Shown here: positions 13,790 through 25,585 of the stretch, one piece after another
Numbering within the stretch: the stretch's first letter is position 1
Layout: each line of letters starts with the position of its first letter
Assembly (NCBI GenBank): GCA_016785225.1
Contig: JAFBJZ010000771.1
Coordinates: forward strand, 868,001-932,000
From: Psettodes erumei
Taxonomy: Eukaryota > Chordata > Actinopteri > Pleuronectiformes > Psettodidae
DNA length: 64,000 nucleotides
Reading direction: 5' to 3'
Position numbers and translations under genes: made by a program
Notes under the pieces: generated by a model
The model's input: only the letters and a program-made list of their open reading frames with translations
What the model was told of the DNA's origin: nothing
The model's database searches: none

Positions 13790-13850
13790 GGGAGCTGGAG
13801 GTAATCCCAGTTGACAATGGGGCAGGTCTCCAGTCTATCACAGTAATACA
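13790..13850 (-). repeat. Fragment of the same SINE-like repeat
   Basis: In reverse complement it contains gatagactggagacctgcc and then ccattgtcaactgggat, matching the 3' half of the SINE-like unit at 61541 (gactggtgac... cccaatgtcaggtgggat). Only this short piece remains. Confidence 0.5.
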
Positions 13851-14512
13851 TATTTTGATTTCCTAATAATTAAAAAAAACATTTATTGACAATTTACTGA
13901 TCAGTTGGAATTCAGTAACAACAACTGTTGGGTCAACATGAAAATGCGGTTTGTGTTTATCATTTCCATATGAAAAAAATTGTGAAACACAGATATGTAT
14001 GTCTTAGGTTTCTCCCTTGCTAATAAGCCACAAATCCTGCAGTTATAAATGCTGGTAATTCAGTAAAAAGTGATTAAGTTGTCACTTTCTAATAAGCCAC
14101 CATGTCAGAATGTAAATCCTAAATTTAAGTTAAGTCATTAATAAAGGGTTGTGCAATATCTGACAAATTTCCAGTTGTTCGTATTATTAAGCGATTTATA
14201 CAAGGGTTTTAATTAATCATTGGATTTTGGTCTGCATACGCTCCACACTGTGGCATTTGTCAAGAATGTAAGTGGCCTTACGGTCCACCAGTCTACCTGA
14301 TGAATTGAAGAAGGTAGCTAAAACTAAGATAAAGCAATTCTTACAACGAAGGAGGACAAACATCAGACAGAGAGATTTTTATGATTTAAGTCATTACAAT
14401 TCATGTTGAAGGGGGCAATGAATGTCCAAACAAAATTTCTGGGCAATTAATTTCAGAATTTTAAAGACTTTTCACGTTGAACCATAAATGTGACCCTCAA
14501 AGGCAACACTGA

Positions 14513-14700
14513 CAACATACCCATCAGTCTCATGTTTATTTTCATAGTAAACATTATATCTGCTCAACATAAGCATGTTAATAAGCATTATGTGTGTGAT
14601 CAGGTTAGCGTGTGATTTAAGACAAAGTCGTGCTGTGGCTAAGAACAGCCTCACAGAGCTGGTAATATTTTGATCACAACCTGGCAGCCAAACACCTGTT
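14513..14700. repeat. GCTAA-rich dispersed repeat, copy 1
   Basis: It contains ctcaacataagcatgttaat, then gtgctgtggctaagaacagc and ctcacagagctgg. These are parts of a teleost repeat whose full order is gctaacatgctaa, an aacatggtaa block, cagcatgtta, then gctgtgcctaa-acagcctcacagagctg. The other copies here are at 24690 and 29879. Confidence 0.5.
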
Positions 14701-14920
14701 CTTGTTGGTCTAGAACTTAAATATTAAACCTTTGTGAATGGTTTATTAACCAAATCCATAGTTACATGCTTCAAATTCATGACAGTTACAAATAAGCACT
14801 GTGGTACAAAGCAGCTCAGTAAACTGTCCATGCAGGTTTGGTTTTTTTTGGCCCTGTTCATACCTAACAGCATTTTGAGTGATTTAATCACATCTGCCAT
14901 TAGAATACATCTCCATATAT

Positions 14921-14960
14921 ATCTCATGTGATCATTTGATATCTCATGTGACGATTTGTT
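14921..14960 (+). repeat. Tandem duplication, two 20-bp units
   Basis: atctcatgtgatcatttgat is followed directly by atctcatgtgacgatttgtt. The two units match over most positions. Confidence 0.75.
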
Positions 14961-17900
14961 GATCTCACTTCCCAGCTCCATATACAAATATTCACGTACA
15001 TCAGTCCTATTTTTACCGGCAGAAGACTTCTGGTGCCTGAAATTAAAAGAAGAAAAAGACCAAATGAAAACAATACAGGCTGGATCAGTTTCTTGCTGTG
15101 TTCCAGGCAAACCAGATCATCCAAGATGTTTGACACTCTTGCGTCAGTTGAGTACGTGGTCCTTCACTGTGGCCCAGCACACACACTGGTAAAAGAATGT
15201 GGCCATATGTCTCTTACAAAATGTCCCTGGGGAGAATTTACACCTGTATTCAAAGCTTTCCACTGGTGATGAGATCACCCATTTCACATGGTTATGCCAG
15301 GTTTGAACAGAGCCTTTAATTTGTCTGAAGAGTTTGGTATGGACTGAGTGTCAGCAATATTTATCTGTGATTGGCATTTTCTGTTATCTTGAAATAAGAA
15401 AATACATTTATGGCTATTCTTTTTCTCCACATTACTGTTCCAGAGCTTTCTGACTTGCCAGAGGCTACAGATAAGCATTAAGTTTAAATGAGAATAATTA
15501 CGTCACACTGTGGAGTATTGAATAATTCCAACAGACATTTCTGGGTTGGTAAATGAATCACATCTAACAAATTTATATATCAATTGATCTAATAGAAAAC
15601 AACAGAAAAAAAGCCTGGCAAATTAGGGTCAATCCTGTCTTGCCAAAACAACACGATTGTTAATGCTCACTGTGTCTCACTGACGTGATTCCAGACTACT
15701 GGCAGTAATGTGACAACAGTAAAGTAGGCCTTAGCTTACTCAGCTGTTTTTCATCATCTCTTAAACGAGCACAGACACTAAAACTTCTGCTGATACATAC
15801 TACACACGGTAAGGAACAAACTCAGTACACCCAACTGGTAGACTACATGTTTAAACTGAATTCATACCTTTCAAAAAGCCATTAAGTTCAGTTCATTTAG
15901 ATAGGACTGGGCAAGCAGGAGGTAATTTGTGGTAGTGATAAAAGAAAACCTTTTACAAATGTTAAATATATATATATGAAAGAAGAAAAGTTATGTATAA
16001 ATATATACATGATATACAGGTTAAAAAGGATACACAGAGTAAGATAGGGTTACCACCGTAGCCAAAGCCAAAGAGAAGGTGCTAAGTGACTGTGCTGAGG
16101 TGACTGCAGCAGATTAGTGGTTACTGTCCATTCAACAGTCTGCCTGGCCTACACCAGGTTCTACAACACCATGTTGTATGTTTAAATTAGAGGCTGTCAT
16201 CTGTAGCATCTCCCATTGATGCTCCCAGCAAAAAATTGCACATAGCCCAAAGTAACAATCAATCACCTCTACTAAGCTTGGGCTTGAGTCCTTTGTGTGG
16301 GTTTAGTCAATAAAGCAGTGAAGTCAGCAGTGGATACAGAAATCCACTCAGATGTCAGAGAATTTGATGCCAAGGGCAGATGCTCAGACTCTCACACTTT
16401 GGCTTGAATAAGAAGATTTCAGAAAGAAAGCTGAATCTAAATACTGTTGGAAAGAGCAAGCTTATTTTTCCATCAGCTGAAACACAAGCATGTCATGACT
16501 GTAAAATGGGTTTATATAGACCTAATTTGCAAGATTTTATTAGATTTGAGAGAAATGTAATGAAGCCATAATTACTTTATATTTGCATGAAGAGGCAACT
16601 TTTCTTTAATCTGCAAAGTTGCAAAATGTTAATACTGATTGTATCTGCAACCAATGTCAGCATGTTTATTTATTGATCTTTTTTTTTCCACTACAGCATT
16701 TGCTTTTAGCAACTAAAGCGTCATATGTGTTTCTTTGGTTCTGTTTTTTTAGACTCAAACTGAAAGGTTGTTTTCTGGTTAAGAATTAACTTTGAACCTC
16801 TGCTACATTTATATTGTCACTTGTTGCCAGAATTGTGAAACCAAGCTTAGTAAACAGTTAGCTGTCTATTTGACAGTCAAAAGAATTAATGAGAGTTCCA
16901 CTGTGGAAATAGAAAATCTTGCATACTGATTACTTTAAAGATACCATTTGTGTGTATTGCCTTTTTGTAGCATTACTGTGTTGTCAGAAGGCACCATTTC
17001 AGTACTTTATCATTTGTTGATACATTCAAGGACTCATGTTGGCAGTGTTTTACAGTCCGATTCCCTTTTAGCCTTCACATGATTTTTGCTCATTTTGGGT
17101 TAGCAAAAGAGTGCTTCTACAAAGAACCATGTTATTGCCTACTCATCATTGCAAAAGGGGTGAAAGACTTTCTTTGACAATCAAATAAATCAGTGTTGTT
17201 ATCAACTTTAATTAAAATATAATTGCTCAAGCCTCTGCAGGCAAATAATACACTTGTGTGTTTTTTTAAGTTGCTAGATTCAACTGGAAATATTGATTTT
17301 TAAAATTGGACTAAATCTAGATATCTTTTTATGACAGCACTCTGGTTTAGATGTTCTACCTGGTACTCTAATTTACTGAGCAAATATTTTATGTCATTTT
17401 TAACAGCATAACAGATACATCTGAAAATACAAATTAATAATTATATTATTATATAATACATTACAGCGGTATCACAATGCACTGTAATTTTGAGGATGCT
17501 CAATCAGATCTGGTCAGTTATTACTAAACTGCTGCAATGTTGAGCCAGTGTAAATAACAGTTGCATATTAGATAGTTTGACATGTCCATGGAACTTTTTA
17601 TTAACTTAAAGATATTGTTGGTGTTAGAAATTGTTGTTATCTCAGACTTTGATCTACAAGTTTGAGACTGTCGTGAACGATTATTCCTATTTGGCTGAAA
17701 ATAAATGTGGTTCAAATGTTTTGATGTGCTCCGAAGTCCCGATAAAGGGAATTTTCCTTTCCGTTCGTCCCATTCTGCTGACATTGTATGTATGGACCAT
17801 AAGGGAACAGATAGACTTATCTGCTAATGGTTGATAATGCCATGTGGACTTGAATAACATTTTCCACTCAGCACCATGTGGCACTGAACCCATGCCATAA

Positions 17901-19179
17901 GAAACACCCACTCAGAAACTCAATGCTTATGGGTAACACACACAATGAATGTCTAAAGACTACCCCCGCTTGTTTTCTATGTGAGCTTACACAATGGACA
18001 CCCATCACCTCTCCAGAAAAACTGCAATTTGTTTTCTGGCACAATCCAGCTAAACAGTGACTGTTTTTTTTTTTTTTGTTAGTAGACACAGTAGATTCAG
18101 TGTGCACAGTCTTGTATGATCAAATGATGCACTGCAGCTGTACAGCTGTTATATTTCCTTAAAAACTGACTTTAAACTATTTTAGAACAGCTTTCCTACA
18201 CAAAGTAGCCCAAAGGAAACATATTTCATGGGAAAATGGGTAACTAAAAATATATCAAATAAAAAGAATGATATTGGTCACTGGTCACCATCTCAAAATA
18301 GTGATAACAGGACTTCCAGAATCCAGATCATTCAAACCCTCTCTCTCTCACACTGACACACACATGCTCACACACAATCCCGCCTTAGGTTGGCCCTGCT
18401 TGTTTGAGATAAATGCTGCATTTGTGTCCAGGGTGTAGGCTTATTTCTGCTCAGTTGCCTGCTCTAGCTAAGCTAAGCCTTGTGTTGCTGATAATGACAG
18501 CTGTGAAAGGAGTGGGGGACTGAATGAAAACCAGTGGGGGTGGCGAGTGGCTGCGGATCCAGTCACTCTGCTCTGCCAGGCCTGTATTTACCATCCCTCT
18601 GTGTCCTGCAGTGTCACACAGGGGTGCACACACTCTCCATCACTTTTACCCTGTTTACCCGTGCAAGGGCCTATTTTTCTGTGAGGGCTGTCTTCATTTA
18701 AAGGCGGCATTTCATGTACAAGAAAAATCTTTCACCCACCGCAATTTTTTGTGTGAGTGAGTGAGTGACTTTGTTGGATGGCCGGACATTACCCCGAGGA
18801 GCTGTAGGTGTGAACGCAGATGTCCTCATCATTTGAAGCGGACATGAAAGAGACTTCACCCTGCCAGCTCTGTAGTACAGTCTGTGCAATGTCCAAATGA
18901 GCCAATGTGCAAACACACAAAGCACTGCAACCAGCTGACACCGGGCAAAACACAAATATGATGTTTTGACGACACAGATATGCTAATTGGTGCTAATGAG
19001 CCTCTTTGTCTTATATTTATACTGTTGATATATGTGGTATACAGGTAATGGTAACTGGTAACTTTAAGGTTAGGGAAAGATTAGACTTTCAGTGTGAACT
19101 TTTTCTGTAACAATAGTCTACAATCTTTCAACATAACCATACATTAAGTATAATAATAACCAAAATAACCACAAAAAAC

Positions 19180-19345
19180 TTAAATGAAGCACTCATCACT
19201 CGATGTGGATATTGCACTGCAAGAGCAGATATTATAGTGGAAAACAAATATGTTGTCTGATAATTTCACTAACATGTTCAGTATCAAAATATTTGCATCT
19301 TCCCATATTTTAAAATTAACAAAATATCCTCATTATGTTAATAGA
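19180..19345 (+). repeat. Dispersed repeat, copy 1
   Basis: The block gtggatattgcactgcaaga, gcagat and then aaaacaaatatgttgtctg recurs at 52388-52442 with a few changes. The surrounding text (aactttaaggttagggaaag upstream from about 19050) is typical of an old fish repeat. The class is unknown. Confidence 0.6.
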
Positions 19346-20711
19346 AAATCTGTTCACAATTATGCTTTTCACAAAACAAATTGCTTAAGTTTATTTATGA
19401 AAGTAATTTTTAGGAGACTGGGTTATTAGAATCCAGAGGAAAGGGCAAGCAAGGGATGATGCCATCATATGGATGAGTTTTGGCATAGCCATAGACCTAT
19501 TTTTAATTTTGTGTGTGTGTTTGTGTGTGTGAAAGAGAGAGTGTATGTGTGTCATCACCACTCTAATGACCTCAGTTTCACTTGTATGAATGACTAAGTG
19601 AACAACCTAAGAGATTTATAATTCTACACAGTGGTGGAGAGTAAGATTATCCAGCTGTTGGTGTGTGTACGTATGCGGACATGAATGTGCATCGACGAGT
19701 GTGCATCTCATACAAAGATTGAGGCAGCACACGTCCACACTTCAGAGGATGTGAGACGCAGTCACTGGGCTTGAAATCAAGCAGAGTGAAGATTGTTTAT
19801 GGACTGCCAAAAGTAATTAATCTCCCCTCTCTATGAAAATTAATCGGATTAAACGTTCTTTTGGCCCAGTGAATCTGTCTCTGTGTAATGTGTGGACGCT
19901 AAATCTCTGGCTGCTCCTCTGTCCCACTTCGTACCCATAATGCCAGTCCTATAGGCTGGATTCACTGGCTTCACCACAACAATGGGCAGCACAGTGACTC
20001 TGTGTAATCACATTCTCCTGCTTGTCTGAATGCTTGTCTTTCATGGAAGGGAAAGAGCATGGGCCACTAGTATCATATTCTCACTTTTGACAGTGATGTT
20101 GAGGTGCTGGAAGAGCTTTGCTGATCTGAGTGTCATCTGTGCGTCTCTGGCCGCAGGTTAAACACATGTTCACATGAAGAGTTGACCTTTTCAGCGGTAT
20201 TCATATTAGTATTCTGTTTCTGCCTCTGATCTCCACATGTAAGTGGGTTAAGGGATAACATCCAAAAAAGTCTCCAAATATCCATTGGTTAGTTTAGTTC
20301 CTGCATGCTTGATGTGTCTAACTTAGAAACCATTACATTCTGGGAGTGATCTGGATAAAGGCTCCAGGATTTTTTTTAGGGATTCTTCACCATGGCAAAA
20401 TGTACTGTGTTGAGTCATATTTCCATAAATGCACAGCAATTTGAAACTAAGTAGGTTCATTTCATAATCGAATGGTTATAATTTATACCACATGGGGTTA
20501 AGCTCCTGAGCAGCAGGTTGCTTGTTTGACTGCAGGTCGGACCACAGATTGATCCCCATTTTGGGGAACTGTTCAGCCTTGGCAAAGGTCTGCACTCTCT
20601 GAGTGCTTTCTAGTTCTCTTTCAAATAAGTGGCTTTGAAAGAAAGTCTCAGTGGAGTACGACGTCACTATGACTGATAGAAGTGATGGCTCAAACTACAA
20701 AAATAAAATCC

Positions 20712-20750
20712 AATTTATGATAAGCCAGAGCTTTGCTTTTATCATAAATT
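20712..20750. repeat. 12-bp inverted repeat, 15-base loop
   Basis: aatttatgataa (20712-20723) and ttatcataaatt (20739-20750) are exact reverse complements. Inner pairing of agc with gct is possible with a small bulge. It is AT-rich and may be chance or a MITE remnant. Confidence 0.75.
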
Positions 20751-22146
20751 AGAGGAGGTATCATACTGACATGAGCATAGTCTTTGATGAGTGTTTATTC
20801 AAAAGAGGTGATATCTCTGTGTTCTCTGGTGGGGACATTTTTATAGAGCTTAATCTTATATACATTTGCAGTGTACTAATTTCATTCAAGAATAATCTAG
20901 AAGATAGTACAATTGAAAAATTCTTGAATAATTCTTATTGGAAAATGGATTCGAGTGGCATCCTGTGCACACTATAATGTACTTTCATATACCACCAACC
21001 TAAGCAGATAGCAAAGAGTTCCCTACCAAACTTACCAACGTGCTACGACCTTCAATACAATACATCAGTACATTTTTAGTTGCTAGGGTTTGGGTTTTCA
21101 TATTTTTCACTGGATAGCTGTTTCATGCTCAGCAGGTAGGTTACCTTGGATTTATCAGAATCAGTTTTGCTGGAATCAGCTGTCTAAGTGGTTGATTATG
21201 AGCGGTTGACATTGATGAAATAGAACCATACCAAATATTCTTTCAAACTAACACAATGAGATAAGAGTGGTGAAAAGTCAGCAAAGTTGTTTGAGCACAA
21301 CATCAAATATATTATGTGATACACCTTTTGCAGTCTGATGCAAATTGGCAAGTCAGTTATTTTTAATATATATTTATATGTAATCTTACAGGCTGGCTTC
21401 AAAATTGATGATACATTGTTTCCTTAGAGAGAGAGAGGATAAAGAATATTTAGTTATTTGTGGCACAAGGTTCCACAAGATTTTGGAAACATTCCATTGA
21501 GATTCTGCTTCATGTTGACATGATCAACATCTTTTCTGCAGATTTGTCAGCTGCACATTCATGCTGTGCCATAGCCTTTGTGTTAGCTCCAGCCAGTTTG
21601 GGCATTCTCCTCTGATCTATCTGCCTGTCCACAATACTGCTGCTCACTCAATTGAGAGACTGTTGTGCATGAAAATCCCAGATCTTCAGGTTCAGAAATA
21701 CTCAGAACAGCCTGTCTGGCACCAAAAATCATACCATGGTCAAAGTTACTTCCACAATTCTTAAATGTTAATGTGATAAGAATATTAACTGGAGCTCACT
21801 GAAAATTAGCCTTCAGAAAACAATGGATGATGTCACAGATCTCATGTTTTACTACATGCTGGAATTGGAAAGGAATCAGTTATTTGCTAGAGAGGAAACA
21901 CTCATTTAAGAAAAGCTTGCTCTGTGATAATCACTCTGTTGATCCACATGGGATTAAAATTGCAGTGGAGCTCTGATGAAACCTCCATTACCAGCCCTCC
22001 TCTAATAATGCCATCTCTACAGGGTTGTACATATCTACAAAGACATGATAAAAAAAATCATGTTGTCAATACTGTGAGTGCATAATTTTTTAGTATGGTA
22101 CAGCAAACCAAATATATATATTTTGTGGTTATTTCTCCTTCCCCAG

Positions 22147-22181
22147 ACACCTGCAGCTGACACCATCAACCCACAGGCAGA
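22147..22181 (+). other. tsnare1: tsnare1 5' UTR portion of first coding exon
   Basis: This is 35 bases of untranslated exon between a good splice acceptor (pyrimidine tract then CAG at 22144-22146) and the ATG. It includes the in-frame stop TGA at 22158-22160. The acceptor implies that a further noncoding exon and the promoter lie upstream, either within bases 1-22146 or outside the window. Confidence 0.8.
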
Positions 22182-22266
22182 ATGTCATACGGGTCTATTG
22201 ATGGAGGCTCCTTTGGCAGTCGCAACCCATTTGGAGGTCCTACGAGGCAGGGCTACCAGCCAGTAG
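22182..22266 (+). CDS. tsnare1: tsnare1 coding exon 1 (start codon)
   Basis: This exon encodes residues 1-28 and ends in phase 1 at an AG|gtaagg donor. The exon itself begins at 22147 after a pyrimidine-rich acceptor ending cttccccag, so bases 22147-22181 are 5' untranslated sequence. An in-frame TGA at 22158-22160 lies upstream of the ATG, and A is at position -3, which fixes the start. The peptide is Gly-rich and contains an NPF tripeptide at residues 15-17. The MSYGSI start and the later G-PTRQG segment match human TSNARE1 from memory (human has SRQG). Confidence 0.94.
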
Positions 22267-25200
22267 GTAAGGACAGGCATCGATTTTTTTCATGGCATTG
22301 CTGCCCTTTGAGAGGTCCTTTATGTTGCATCTTCCGACAGTTAAAGGTTACAACTTTAAATTTGAGACACTAGTTTGATTATCATAAAGAAACAAGATAA
22401 GATGACTGACCCTCTGCTGTGCACAGACTTTATGCCACAGGATTGTGTACGGCAAGAAACCTGAAGAAATGCTACCTGTAGCGACCACCTCAGTGATGAC
22501 ATTTACACTGAAATATTATGAAATCACAATTTTATACTTAGTATACTAATGGGAGGTGAGGTTGCATATGTGTGTGAGCACAGTCCTGGAATGTGCTGTT
22601 GTCATGCGCGCACCGAATAACAGGCACACAGAAGGCTTGTAAAGAGACTGGCGGGGCTGGTAAAAACTAAATGGATTTTTGACGCTTCACCAGCCCACAT
22701 TATTATGTATGAACCTGCCAATCAGATTTATTTAATAATCAAAGCTGCTAGAATGCTGGTCTGGATCTTTCCAGCCCACTTTAACCCCTGATAATAACAT
22801 CATTTATGGAGCACCTTTCACAACAATGTTATAGAGATATTACAAAGGATTACAAAAGTTTTTAACTTTTTCCTACTCCTTTTCTAAGCACGGATTGCCT
22901 TATATAAATTGTTTATTGGCCTTTTTGACATGTTTCTGATGTTTTTCTTTTTTCTTGTGTTCTTGCTTGTATACTTTATTTTGTTTTTCAGCCTGTTAAA
23001 TAAACCAAATTAGCAGCACAAAAATCAGTAGGCAAAAATTTGCAAGGGAGCAAAACAGTGATAACAGTTGAATTGACAAAGACAGACGGAAAGACCAAGA
23101 TTATATATACACACGGCAGGGCGGTGGGGATAACAAGAAACAGGTGGAACACATTAAGGTGGGGCAGACATTCGGCTACAGGAAGTAAAACAACAAAGGA
23201 CACATTAGGAAATCATTACCAAAATTAAAAACAGGAAATGAGCCAAAACAGAGTCCCAACAGAAAACCAAGAATCTCTCTTTGGAGTCTCTGGAGGTACG
23301 TTGTGACACTTAAATGTTACACACATTCCTACTAATTAGCAAGTAATCAGAGTCAGGTGTTCAAGCCATCACAACACTTTTTTATTTATAAACAAATGAA
23401 TAATTCAAGCAATCAACATTCCATGTACAAAATTAAAGCTACAGATGCAAATATGACAATTACATGCAAAAAGTACAGAAATAAGTGCTGAACATCCACA
23501 GTTTCCATGTGTACAAATAGTTTTCTAATTTTTGTTCATACCTACATTTGTAAGAACTCCCCATTACCCTTCTTTCTATATACAGCATATATTTACTTTG
23601 TGTGTACGGGAGTCAAATATATTGTAGCTGTTTATGAACATATCTGAAATCGTCAAAACACTTTGTATGACTACAGTGAAATATGTGAGTGTCCGAATGT
23701 ATTTATTTATTTATTTGTTTGTTTAAATGGTTAAAGGTTTATTATTTTAATGTTTTTTTAATGTATTCAAGTATGAAATTTAGACAATATGATGTTAATT
23801 TGTCATTTTTTTAGCTCTATGAAAGATGGCATATAAAAGTAAGGCCTTAAATGAAATACAACAATTGCCATATACATTGTGTTTTCTTTAATTATATTAG
23901 TGCTTGATATGTCTTCATATGTCTTGGGAGTACAACTGATTATATATTTTTCCAGTGATTTAAAACTGGAGTGATTTTTTAGAGCTTGAGGGTAGAAAGA
24001 CTCCAAAGAGAGCTCACAGAAACAAAGCCCTCACATACCATTGCCTAAATGAATGTGAAAACAAAACAATTGCCTTCTTGCACAAAATTGCAGTGGTGTT
24101 TCTCACAACCTAATGAATGTTAATCTAATATTCAATGGCCTTTTGGCTCAAGTACACCCTATCAGTTGTGTAGAGTTGGTTGTCAATTCTCTGTGGGTTT
24201 AACAATATAAATGATCCTAATTCAAGGAGTTTGTGCAAAATGCAGGCAGGAATGGTGCAGTATGGGAATTTATGTATTAAAAAAGGCTCACAAAAACCAG
24301 GTGACCAGTAACATAACAGTCAACATCCAAAAATCAAAACTTACAGAACCCAAAACCATGGGGAGAACACAGGAAATCCATCAAGACAGGGATGAAACCT
24401 AATGCCACGGTCGAGCCCAACAGAGAAAACCTGACAAGACCAAGACTTGTATACACAGGGAGGTGAGGAGATAAGGAGACACAGGTGGAACACAGGACAG
24501 AGCAGACAATCACACACAGGAAGTAAACACAATACAAGACACACTAGAAAATCACTATCAAAATAAAATAGGAAACAAGGGTGCAAAACAGTGTATAAAC
24601 AGAACACTTGCCCACCAAAATCGAAAAACCTTTTATGCAGCACTTAAACCAGGTGATAATTCGAGTTTTCTCAGTACCCTGGGGTTATGACCTAATACTT
24701 GCAAATCTGATGACATTCTAGCAAGCTGAATCTGTACTCCATGTCTAATTAGCAAATGTTAGCGTGCTAACCTGCTAACCTAAGATGGTAAACACATTTA
24801 ACATTATGTCTGCTTTAGGTCAGTATGTTAATATGGGCATTGTGTCATTTGATTATAGTTTTGTAGATTTCCTTCATCTAAAGCATGACTGCATTTGCCA
24901 GAACTAGAAGTGAATGACTTTACCTCAATGTTGTTTCAAGCTACTTACAAAGGCTGTATAATGAGAATGGCTTCTAACTATGTAAAACTTGATTAACATG
25001 GTTGGTTTTTCATTGTTTGTCACTGAACTATTTGCTGAAAGCATGTAAGCAGCAGTGTGGTTCAGGCAATCAAACCTCAGGCAATTTATGAAAAAGCTCA
25101 AATTACTGAGCAAAAAATGTAGTGCAATTAATTTTGCCAGTCAGTGCCAAACGAATATGTCCTTATCTGTCTGCTTTGTACTGTGCATTTCTCTCAGCGT

Positions 25201-25540
25201 GTACAAATGCTTATTCTGTACCAATCATGTTTGACACTCAAGGGTAGTAGCTGGCACAAATTATTATGCTGCAGTTCAGATACAATGTGAAGCAAAAGGA
25301 AAGGACATGACAGTAAAAAAAAACATCAAATGCCCTTTTTGTCTCTGAACTCCAGCGTACTGTACTCATATGTGTGCTGCGAAACACTCCCTTTCACTCA
25401 TTCTGACAGTCAGCTTCTCCCTCAGACTTCTCCATTGTGGGCAGAGAGATGGGAGCTTCAGTCACCAGAAAGAGGGCTCTTTGATCACAGTGAAGCCTGG
25501 CTACATTATGAGGGATATGAGTGGTGGTGGTAGGGGTGTG

Positions 25541-25585
<45 letters not shown>

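Larger units (their letters stand above)
1..22146. other. Upstream region, no coding exon recognised
   Basis: No reading frame here has a recognisable protein-family match or a consistent exon chain on either strand. The supported contents are a LINE 3' fragment (about 2150-2400), a GT-flanked repeat (5895-6140), a nested LTR insertion (7160-7960), a degraded LTR (10287-10734), a SINE-like fragment (13790-13850), a GCTAA-family copy (14513-14700) and a dispersed repeat copy (19180-19345). A noncoding tsnare1 5' exon and promoter could lie in this stretch, but I could not place them. Confidence 0.6.
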
